Shown in pieces: positions 36,101 to 47,700 of a stretch of 64,000 nt of DNA. The notes under the pieces are model-generated. The model had not been told where the DNA came from, made no database searches, and was given only the letters and a program-made list of their open reading frames with translations. The position numbers and the translations under genes were made by a program. How positions within the stretch are numbered: the stretch's first letter is position 1; every line of letters starts with the position of its first letter. Source of the DNA: Protula sp. h YS-2021. Its lineage: Eukaryota > Annelida > Polychaeta > Sabellida > Serpulidae. The DNA lies in contig OX457027.1 of assembly GCA_949752745.1 (NCBI GenBank), forward strand, positions 87,255,720 through 87,319,719. Reading direction: 5' to 3'.

Positions 36101-38698
36101 GCGAACATTTCGATGTACAGCGCGGGGATACTTCAGTGTGACCACGCGCTATATAAGAACTGTATATGTAATGTAATGTAATGTAATGTAAAAAAATATA
36201 TAGCATAAAATGGATTGGTTCTATGTTGTTATTAGTTCCCCGCCGCCGCGGTACGCCCGTCTGTCCGTCATCGCTTTATACCCCTATAAATTTGGGGGGG
36301 GGGGGGGGGGGGCGGTTGGGGCCTGCTTGTGTTTCACAAATACTTGTGTTTGTTGGAGCACGATGCCCCCACTTTTGTACGCGAGATTTCTCAGTCACCT
36401 TTAATCGTAGGCTTTTTATATTTTGTGGGAAGTAATAACATATGTTTTAGTTGTGCGACCTGGGGTTATTTTTGAATTTGACTGTGAAACTTTAAACTTC
36501 AATTTTTTTTGTTCGTGTGTGGGAGGGGGGGAGTACTGTGGGAGCACTTTTGTACGCGCAATTTCTCAGTTATTGTGCGCGGCAGCCTTTTGAGTTTTTG
36601 TGAGGCGAAGAAATATATACTGCGATTGTGCGAACTGGGATTATTTTTGGATTTGACCAAAAATTGACAAAACTATGAAACTTCCAACATGACCAAAATT
36701 TTTGTTTTGGAGGCACGATGCTTCCACTTTTGACCAAAATTCCGTCCACCACCCTCCTGCTTTTTTGCGTGCAATGTGATCCAGCTGTACTAAAAAAAAT
36801 TCCGTTGTACTGCTCCCCATTCAGATATCTTTCGTGGGGGTGGGGGACTGTGATCAGTTTCACTGATATATTTGTATTAATTTAGATGGAGGGAGAGAGA
36901 GAGTGTATTAGTTTTAAACATGTTGCGGTAAACAGTAAATTTCAGGGTGCCATTTTTGCTTTTGCTATGTAGGTAAGGAGATGGATAAGGCTGGGAAAAG
37001 GGGCTCCTCTGTACAGTGTAGTATTTGCTTTGCGACCCTGTCTCAGAACAAGTTCCTCAAGGTGCACATGCGCAACGTGCATGGCGCTGACAAGAAACGG
37101 CTCACGGCCGAGCATTACACCAAACAGGTGAGGATGACGTCATAATGCGCAGATTGCATGGCGCTGACAAGAAACGGCTCACGGCCGAGCATTACACCAA
37201 ACAGGTGAGGGTGACGTCATAATGTCAAGATTGCACGGCGCTGACAAGAAACGGCTCACGGCCGAGCATTACACCAAACAGTTGAGGGTGACGTCATAAT
37301 GTCAAGATTGCATGGCGCTGACAAGAAACGGCTCATGGCCGGGCATTACACCAAACAGGTGAGGGTGACGTCATTATTTGCAGATTGCATGGTGCTGATA
37401 AGAAACGGCAGAGCACTGCACCAAACGGGTGAGGATGATGTCATTTAATGTATGCTAATGTGGATACGGTATGCTGTGGGAATGGTTCAACTTCATAAAT
37501 ACCGTTTAGAATAGCCAATCCGGTAAAGAATTTAAGTTACGGGAACTTTGGCACTAGATCAAGAAAAAAAAACTGTTATATTGCCATTTTCTCAAAGATA
37601 AAAAGTAGTGGTTTGTTTTAGAAGCACAGTGGCGCCTGACACCCCGTGCTTCGTTTGCTTTCAGCTTGGCAAGATGCGGGGCGAGGGGGTGGACACACAG
37701 CTCTACTCGTGCCCCAAGTGTGACTTCAGCACGGTGCGCCTGCAAAACTTCACGAGTCATTTCCGGCTGCACGAACAGCCCGAATTCTTCTATTGTGACG
37801 TCACTGGCTGTACGTACAAGAACAAGACCAATGCCGAGGTCTGTCATTGTGTTGTATTGCCGTTTGTTTACTCAAAATTATCCATGCGCCGCAAAATGAG
37901 TTTCTGCAAAATTATGTAAATCGGTATGGTATATTTTGGAATATGGGAAACCAAAAGTGTGCAGTTAAAATAAAAAAATTGATAAAAGGAAAATTTGATG
38001 CATACGTAAATGTGTATAAATGCGTGCAACACCTTAGGAAGTGATAGTAACATGTGAGTGTGTGACTCATTCAGATCAGAAGACACAAGAGGAACGCCCA
38101 CTCGGAGAAGGCGTACAAATGCGATCAGTGCGAGCTACGCTTCCGAACCGAGCCCAATCTCAAGTCCCACGTCAAAACGAAACACACGCGCGTCAGTGCT
38201 CTTGATTTAATTAACTGGGTTTTCAACAATTTATAAAAAAATATATATAGTTGGTTTCTGTGAGTATAATCTCTCGTTTAAATTTCTGTACCAAGGATTT
38301 TGTTTGAATTGAAGGATTAAACTGTGAAAATGTAGACTGAAATAAATAAAAAAACTTAACAGTGTTGCCTGAGACGAGATTATTATTATTATTATTATTA
38401 TTATTATTGTGGTAAATTAGATAAGGCTGAGCTATCTGCTTTCAACATTCTTTCATTTTATTCTTTCATTTTATAAATATTTTGAGGTTACTGTCCTTGT
38501 GACGGCACAAAGTAAACAAAAAGTAACGAAGAGTGCATTATGGTTTTGTGCGTGTGTTTCAGGAATACGCCCGGATATGCGAGGTGTGCGGTAAGCAGCT
38601 GACGTCACTGGGCACGTACCGGAAACACATGCAGGCTCACCATGGAGATGTCAACATGAGTGTCAGTGCGCCTTTGTCATGCCGACACCCCCTACCCC

Positions 38699-38775
<77 letters not shown>

Positions 38776-41700
38776 TAAATAATTGATACATGTGGCAAAC
38801 AACATGCAAGAATCTGAAAAATTAAGTTAGGTACTGGGAAATAATTTTCATGCTTGATAAAGTATTTGGTTAAGTAGAAGGATGTGTCATCCCGCCGTTG
38901 CAGTGTGTCCGTGACTGGCCTTCGTCTTAGTATAATGCCATTATGACGTCATTGCTTGTAGCCGGGCGACAGGATCATGTGCCCAAAGTGCGGCCGCGTC
39001 TTCCGCACGCTGGGCGCGTTCAAGACGCACCAGGAGAAGTTCCACGCGGATGCCGATGACTCGGTATTAAAAGAGGAGAAGCTCGTCAGCGAAGGCCTCA
39101 ACGTCCTGCACAACGGTACGACGCTTGTCGTCACTGCGGTACGGTTGTTTGTTGTCACTGCGGTACGGCGCTTGTCGTCACTGCGGTACGGTTGTTTGTT
39201 GTCACTGCGGTACGGCGCTTGTTGTTACTGCGGTGCGATTTGTTGTCACTGCGGTACGGCGCTTGTTGTTACTGCGGTACGGCGCTTGTCGTCACTGCGG
39301 TACGGTTGTTTGTTGTCACTGCGGTACAGTGTGTGTGTTGTCACTGCGGTATGACGCTTGTCGTTAGTGCGGTACGGTTGTTTGTTGTAATTGACGCACA
39401 GTGTGAGTTGTCACTGCGGTACGGTGCGTGTTGTCACTGCGGTGTGGAGCGAGTCACTGTGGTACGGTGTGTGTTGTCGCTGCGGTACGGTGTGTGTTGT
39501 CAATGCGGTACGGCACTGCAGTGTTACAGTGTTGTACACAGTTAAGGAACCTATGGGGAGGGGGAGGGGAGTATCGCATGATGTGCCCGCATTGTGATGC
39601 ACGTGACTGACCACTTACAGGCTGATACAATAGTCACAAGTGGCAAGCACAAAGCACTATCTTGTTCACGTAGAAAAGGCCTTAATTGTTTATTTAACAT
39701 TTGTTGCGAAATATGGAGAAATGTAGAACAAAATGAAAAGCAGTTTTAAAAAATGGTAATTCAGTTTGTAGAGAAATTGAAGACAGAAAAAAAGCAAATT
39801 AAAAAAAAGGCAATTAACTTAGTCTGTATTTTTTCAGGACAGCTGTTCCAGTGCAAGCACTGCCTGGCGTTCTCTAACACAAGCGCGCGGGCGGTGCGGC
39901 AGCACATAGTGCGCGTGCACTTAGACCGGAAGTTCCACTGCCACCACTGTGATCAGCAGTTCTCCAGGAAGACCTTCCTCGTCAAGCACATAGCGGTGCA
40001 CCACCTCGGCATGGAGGTGACCGCCTGCCCAGACTGTGGTACCGTATTCCAGGGCTCATTTATTTCACTGTTTATTACGGAAGTCCTTGGTAATAAACTA
40101 ATAATTGCACTAAAGAATCGAACAGCATGTCATTTAATTTTTTGCGCAAATTGTTTTTTAGTTTTAACTCATATAAATTCACTATGAATCAATTTTTCTG
40201 GTTTGAAAAAAACAACAACAAAGAAAAGGATAAAAATGCATTAAGGAACAATCGTTACAATACATGTATTATAGCCACATTACACGAATGGTCGTCCTAC
40301 TGTCATGGTTACGATACATGTGTCATGGCCACATTACACGCATGGTCGTCCTGCTGTCAGGGTCACGATACATGTATCATGGCCACATTACACGCATGGT
40401 CGTCCTGCTGTCAGGGTCACGATACATGTATCATAGCCACATTACACGCATGGTCGTCCTGCTGTCAGGGTCACGATACATGTATCATAGCCACATTACA
40501 CGCATGGTCGTCCTGCTGTCAGGGTTACGATACATGTATCATAGCCACATTACACGAATGGTCGTCCTACTGTCATGGTTACGATACATGTGTCATGGCC
40601 ACATTACACGCATGGTCGTCCTGCTGTCAGGGTTACGATACATGTATCATAGCCACATGACACGCATGGTCGTCCTGCTGTCAGGGTTACGATACATGTA
40701 TTATAGCCACATTACACGAATGGTCGTCCTACTGTCATGGTTACGATACATGTATCATAGCCACATGACACGCATGGTCGTCCTGCTGTCAGGGTTACGA
40801 TACATGTATCATAGCCACATTACACGCATGGTCGTCCTGCTGTCAGGGTTACGATACATGTATCATAGCCACATTACACGAATGGTCGTCCTACTGTCAT
40901 GGTTACGATACATGTATCATGGCCACATTACACGCATGGTCGTCCTGCTGTCAGGGTTACGATACATGTATCATAGCCACATGACACGCATGGTCGTCCT
41001 GCTGTCAGGGTTACGATACATGTATCATAGCCACGTTACACGCATGGTCGTCCTGCTGTCAGGGTTACGATACATGTATCATAGCCACATTACACGCATG
41101 GTCGTCCTGCTGTCAGGGTTACGATACATGTATCATAGCCACGTTACAAGCATAGTCGTCCTGCTGTCAGGGTCACGATACATGTATCATAGCCACATGA
41201 CACGCATGGTCGTCCTGCTGTCAGGGTTACGATACATGTATCATAGCCACATGACACGCATGGTCGTCCTGCTGTCAGGGTTACGATACATGTATCATAG
41301 CCACATTACACGCATGGTCGTCCTGCTGTCAGGGTTACGATACATGTATCATAGCCACATGACACGCATGGTCGTCCTGCTGTCAGGGTCACGATACATG
41401 TATCATAGCCACATGACACGCATGGTCGTCCTGCTGTCAGGGTTACGATACATGTATCATAGCCACGTTACACGCATGGTCGTCCTGCTGTCAGGGTTAC
41501 GATACATGTATCATAGCCACGTTACAAGCATAGTCGTCCTGCTGTCAGGGTTACGATACATGTATCATAGCCACGTTACAAGCATGGTCGTCCTACTGTC
41601 ATGGTTACGATACATGTATCATAGCCACATTACACGAATGGTCGTCCTACTGTCATGGTTACGATACATGTATCATAGCCACGTTACACGCATGGTCGTC

Positions 41701-44700
41701 CTGCTGTCAGGCAAGCAGTTCAAGAATAAGACGTACGTGAGCCACCACCGGAAGCGGATGCACGGGCAGGAGAGCGGCGAGCACCAATGCCCCGTCTGCC
41801 ACAAGTACTTCTTCCGCAAGGTCGACTACGAGAAGCACTTGTAAGCGCCCCCTTCTCTCTCTCTGCCATCAAATAAATAACGAGAATGTAAGGACAAAGG
41901 GCGTCAGAGGACGCGGGTGCTGACCCGACTTGGACACAGGATTTTCAAATGTTATGCTGAAGTTAAACTTATCATGTTTTTCCCCGAAGCTGTGATTTTG
42001 CTGTTCTAGAAACATGTTTTCTGGTTACGTGATTTTAGTGAACGTTGTGTGACTAATATTTCTCCTTTCTACTGCTCGTAGTGAGCTGCATAAGCCAGAG
42101 GAAGAAAGGAAATGGGACTACCAGTGCGGCAGCTGTGAGCGACGCTTTAGGTTCAAAAGCAACCTGGAGTACCACATGCTTGAGCACACGGGTAAGTGGC
42201 GGGGTAACGAGCAGTACCACATGCTTGAACACACAGGTAAGTGGCGAGGTAACGAGCAGTACCACATGCTTGAGCACACGGGTAAGTGGCGGGGTAACGA
42301 GCAGTACCACATGCTTGAGCACACGGGTAAGTGGCGTGGTAACCAGCAGTACCACATGCTTGAGCATACAGGTAAATGGTTGGGTAACCAGCTGTACCAC
42401 ATGCTTGAGCACACGGGTAAGTGGCGGGGTAACGAGCAGTACCACATGCTTGAGCATACATGTAAATGGTTTGGTAATCAGGGGTATCACATGCTTGAGC
42501 ACATAGGTAAATGGCTAGGTGATCAGGGGTACCACATGCTTGAGCACACAGGTAAATGGCTGGGTAACCAGCTGTACCACATGCTTGAGCACACGGGTAA
42601 GTGGCGGGGTAACGAGCAGTACCACATGCTTGAGCATACAGGTAAATGGTTGGGTAACCAGCTGTACCACATGCTTGAGCACATAGGTAAATGGCTGGGT
42701 AATCAGGGGTACCACATGCTTGAGCACACAGGTAAATGGCGGGTAAACCAGGAGTACGTCATGCTTGAGCACACAGGTAAATGGTGGCTGGTTTACCAAG
42801 GGTACCACTTTCTTGAACATCAGGTAAATGGTACTGTTGAAACAATTCGCCATTAATGTTTTAATCCATCGTAAGGTACATTTAACGCATAAGAACCAGA
42901 TCACGTGACGTAATGGTTGTTGCAGGCTTGAAGGCTTTTGAGTGTACGCTGTGTAAGAAGAAGTTCAAAACCATGGCGATCCTCAACAAGCACATGGTGT
43001 CGCACTCCACGCTGCGTCCGTTCGTCTGCCCGCACTGCGGTGAGACCATCCTCACTCCCTTCACAGGCTGTTACTCCCCTCCACCCCATGCTGTTACTCC
43101 CCCTCCACCCCTGGCTGTTACTCCCACCAGTCCTGGCTGTTACTCCCCTCCACCTCAGGATGTTACTGCCCTCCACCCTAGGCTGTTACTCCCCTCCACC
43201 CCAGGCTGTTACTCCCCTATACCCCAGGCTGTTACTCCTCTCCACCCCAGGCTATTACTCCCCTCCACCCCAGGCTGTAACTCCCCCTCCACCCCTGGCT
43301 GTTACTGCCCCCACTCCTGGCTGTTACTCCCCTCCACCTCAGGATGTTACTGCCCTCCACCCCAGGCTGTTATTCCCCCTCCACCCCAGGCTGTTACTCC
43401 CCTCCACCCCAGGCTGTTACTCCCCTCCACCCCAGGCCGTTATTCCCCTCCACCTCAGGATATTACTGCCCTCCACCCCAGGCTGTTACTCCCCTCCACC
43501 CCAGGCTGTTACTCCCCTCCACCCCAGGCTGTTACTCCCCTCCACCCCAGGCTGTTACTGCCCTCCACCCCAGGCTGTTACTCCCCTCCACCCCAGGCTG
43601 TTACTCCCCTCCACCCTAGGCTGTTACTCCCCTCCACCTCAGGATGTTACTGCCCTCCACCCAGGCTGTTACTCCCCTCCACCCCAGGCCGTTACCCCCC
43701 TCCACCTCAGGATGTTACTGCCCTCCACCCCAGGCTGTTACTCCCCTGCATCGTAGGCTGTTAATCCCCTCCACCCCAGGCCCTTACTCCCCTCCACCCC
43801 AGGCCGTTGCTCCTCTCCACCTCAGGATGTTACTGCCCTCCACCCCAGGCTGTTACTCCCCTGCATCCTAGGCTGTTACTCCCCTCCACCCCAGACTGTT
43901 ACTCCCCTCTACCCTAGGCTGTTAATCCCCTGCAGCCCAGGCCGTTACTCCCCTCTACCTCAGGATGCTACTCCCCTCCAACCCAGGTTGTTACTCCCCT
44001 CCATCCCCTGCAGCCCGGGCTGTTACTTCCCTCCACCCCAAGCCGTTACTCCCCTGCATCCTAGGCTGTTACTCCCCTCCACCCCAGACTGTTACTGCCC
44101 TCTACCCTAGGCTGTTAATCCCCTCCACCCCAGGCCGTTACTCCCCTCCACCTCAGATGTTACTCCCCTCTACCCTAGGCTGTTAATCCCCTGCACCCCA
44201 GGCCGTTACTCCCCTCCACCTCAGGATGCTACTCCCCTCCACCTCAGGATGCTACTCCCCTCCACCCTAGGCTGTTACTCCCCCACCCCTGGCTGTTACT
44301 CCCCCCACTCCTGGCTGTTACTACCTCTTACTCCTCTCCTGCCTTCCTCTGACACGATGTTTTGTTCTGATTGACAGATAAGAGCTTCAAGCAGGCCAAG
44401 TATCTGGACATTCACCTGATGTCACACGCCACATCGCAGTACGCCTGCCGCGCCTGCTGCCGCCTCTTCCCACACCAGCACGGCCTCAATAGGCACGTCT
44501 GCAAGGCCATCAGGTACACCTCACCCGTCACCCCACCCACCCTCGCCTGCCGTCTCTACCTACACCAGCACGGCCTCAATAGGCACGTCTGCAAGGCCAT
44601 CAGGTACACCTCACCCCCCCCCCCCCCACCCTCGCCTGCCGTCTCTTCCCACACCAGCACGGCCTCGATAGGCACGTCTGCAAGGCCATCAGGTAAACCT

Positions 44701-47700
44701 CATCCCCCTCCCCTTCCCTCGCCTGCCGTCTCTTCCCACACCAGCACGGCCTCAATAGGCACGTCTGCAAGGCCATCAGGTACACCTCACCCCCCACTCC
44801 CCCCCCCCCCGCCACCCTCGCCTGCCGCCTCTTCCCACACCAGCACGGCCTGAATAGGCACGTCTGCAAGGCCATCAGGTACACCTTACCCCCCCCCCCC
44901 CAATCCTCGCCTGCCGTCTCTTCCCACACCAGTATGGCCTCGATAGGCACGTCTGCAGAGCAGGCAGGTACACCTCACCCCCCTCCCCTTCCCTCGCCTG
45001 CCGTATCTTCCCACACCAGCACGGCCTCAATAGGCACGTCTGCAAGGCCATCAGGGACACCTCACCCGTCCCCCCCCCCCACCCACCCACCCTCGCCTGC
45101 CGTCTCTTCCCACACCAGCACGGCCTCGATAGGCACGTCTGCAAGGCCATCAGGTACACCTCACCCGTCCCCCCACCCACCCACCCTCGCCTGCCGTCTC
45201 TTCCCACACCAGCACGGCCTCGATAGGCACGTCTGCAAGGCCATCAGGTACACCTTACCCCTCCCCACCCCCATCCACCCTCGCCTGCCGTCTCTTCCCA
45301 CACCATCATGGCCTCGATAGGCACGTCTGCAAGGCCATCAGGTACACCTCACCCGTCCCCCCCACCCACCCACCCTCGCCTGCCGTCTCTTCCCACACCA
45401 GCACGGCCTCGATAGGCACGTCTGCAAGGCCATCAGGTAAACCTCATCCCCCTCCCCTTCCCTCGCCTGCCGTCTCTTCCCAAACCAGCATGGCCTCAAT
45501 AGGCACGTCTGCAAGGCCATCAGGTACACCTTACCCCTCCCCACCCCCATCCACCCTCGCCTGCCGTCTCTTCCCACACCATCATGGCCTCGATAGGCAC
45601 GTCTGCAAGGCCATCAGGTACACCTCACCCGTCCCCCCCACCCACCCACCCTCGCCTGCCGTCTCTTCCCACACCAGCACGGCCTCGATAGGCACGTCTG
45701 CAAGGCCATCAGGTAAACCTCATCCCCCTCCCCTTCCCTCGCCTGCCGTCTCTTCCCAAACCAGCATGGCCTCAATAGGCACGTCTGCAAGGCCATCAGG
45801 TACACCTTACCCCTCCCCACCCCCATCCACCCTCGCATGCCGTCTCTTCCCACACCAGCACGGCCTCAATAGGCACGTCTGCAAGGCCATCAGGTACACC
45901 TCACCCCCCGCCCCCCCGCCAGCCTCGCCTGCCGCCTCTTCCCACACCAGCACGGCCTGAATAGGCACGACTGCAAGGCCATCAGGTACACCTTACCCCC
46001 CCCCCCCACCCTCGCCTGCCGTCTCTTCCCACACCAGCATGGCCTCGATAGGCACGTCTGCAAGGCAGTCAGGTACACCTCATCCCCCTCCCCTTCCCTC
46101 GCCTGCTGTATCTTCCCACACCAGCACGGCCTCAATAGGCACGTCTGCAAGGCCATCAGGTACACCTCACCCGTCCCCCCCACCCACCCAGCCTCGCCTG
46201 CCGTCTCTTCCCACACCAGCACGGCCTCGATAGGCACGTCTGCAAGGCCATCAGGTACACCTCACCCCACCCACCCCCCACCCATCCTCGCCTGCTGTCT
46301 CTTCCCACACCAGCACGGCCTCAATAGGCACGTCTGCAAGGCCATCAGGTACACCTTACCCACCCCACCCCCTCGCCACCCTGGCCTGCCGTCTCTTCCC
46401 ACAACAGCACGGTCTCAATAGCAGGGTTGCCACACCGTACTTTTGAAAAAGATTTGTACTTTTTTTTGGCCTTGTACCTTTTTTTCCTAAAAAAACGTAC
46501 TTTTTTTTTGACCAGCGTACTTTTTAATGCTTTTTTTTGCATTTTCATTTTTCTGTTCATTTTTCAAAAAACACAGTTTTAGATTTGTTATAAGCAAAAT
46601 TTGCTTACAAGGTTACCAGACCGTACTTTTAAAAAAGGTTTATACTTTTCTTCGCCTTTAATGTTTTCTTCATTTATTTCAAGGCTAATAAGCTGTTTTT
46701 AGATACTTTTTAGCCCTCAGCCGATTTGGCTGAAGGCTATTGCTATCGGTCTGTCTCTCGTCCGTGCCAACAATGATTATGTTATGTGATAGATTTTCGG
46801 TACATCCGTCACTTGCGTGGTTTTTAGCCCGGCTTACGTTACCCGTAAGCTGGGGGTTTCCCCATCGGTTTGCAGACGGCGTCCGTTAATTAGTTGTTTA
46901 TTTAGTAAAATTTCGTTTCAAAATGCATCTGCTCCTATAATTTTGATGATATGTCATTAGTCCCCACCGGGGGACTATAATTTTCGGGTCTGTCTGTCCG
47001 TCTGTTGACACCTTTTTTTTAACACACTCAAGCCTACATTTCTGCATCGATTGACAAGATATCTTAACTATAAGTAGTATTGGAACCAACAAGGATCGGT
47101 ATTGTAAATGAGCCTGTCGATCCAAGGACATTGGCCCAAATTTTCCTAATCCTTAGTCATTTGAATGAGTTTGTTAACACACTCAAGCCTACATTTCTGG
47201 ATCGATTGTTGAAAACTTTTACATATAGGAAGTATTGGAACCAACAAAGGTCGGTATTGTAAATGCGCCGTGTCGGCCCAATGGGTTGCTTCAGTGAAAA
47301 TATGTATATATTGAGGTTGTGCGACGTCGAATTGTTTTTCGATTCGACCATAATTCGTGGCGGGGGACATCAGTTTCACTGATAACGTGTTTATTTTTGG
47401 TGTGAGTTATCCCTAAGGGGTCGTGCATACGGCTTGTGCCTTTTTACTCGATCGGACAATTTTTGTATTTTTGGGAAATTTTTAAAGAAAAGCCTTCAAA
47501 ATGCATTTCCTCCTACCGTTTTTATCCGGTTTCATTTCTTTTTGGTTTGAGGCATCCCTGGGTGGGTTGGGCATACGGCTTGTGCTTTTTGACCCGATTT
47601 GGGAATTTTTTATTTTGAAGAAAATACCTGAAAGTGCATCTTCTCCTACAATTTTGATCCGATATCATTTATCTTGGGTGTGAGGCACGATTAGGAGGTC

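Noticed and set aside
38690..38778. Polyvaline tail on finger 7
   Set aside because: It is the (AGT)n microsatellite in intron 11 read in one frame.
40264..41844. 526-codon open frame as an independent membrane-like protein
   Set aside because: It is the reading of a 54-bp minisatellite that happens to be divisible by three and runs into exon 14. The upstream sequence has no start context of its own.
42053..42904. Opposite-strand and plus-strand frames of 100-226 codons as genes or CRISPR-like arrays
   Set aside because: They are all readings of the 45-bp array. Units are tandem without unique spacers, so CRISPR is excluded, and the genome is eukaryotic.
42913..43764. Proline-rich proteins of 272-283 residues
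   Set aside because: Only the first 40 codons are exon 16; the rest is the 23-bp intron array.
44570..46240. Serine/threonine-rich frames such as SSHTSTASIGTSARPSG
   Set aside because: They are out-of-frame readings of the exon 17 array; the real frame is LFPHQHGLNRHVCKAIR.
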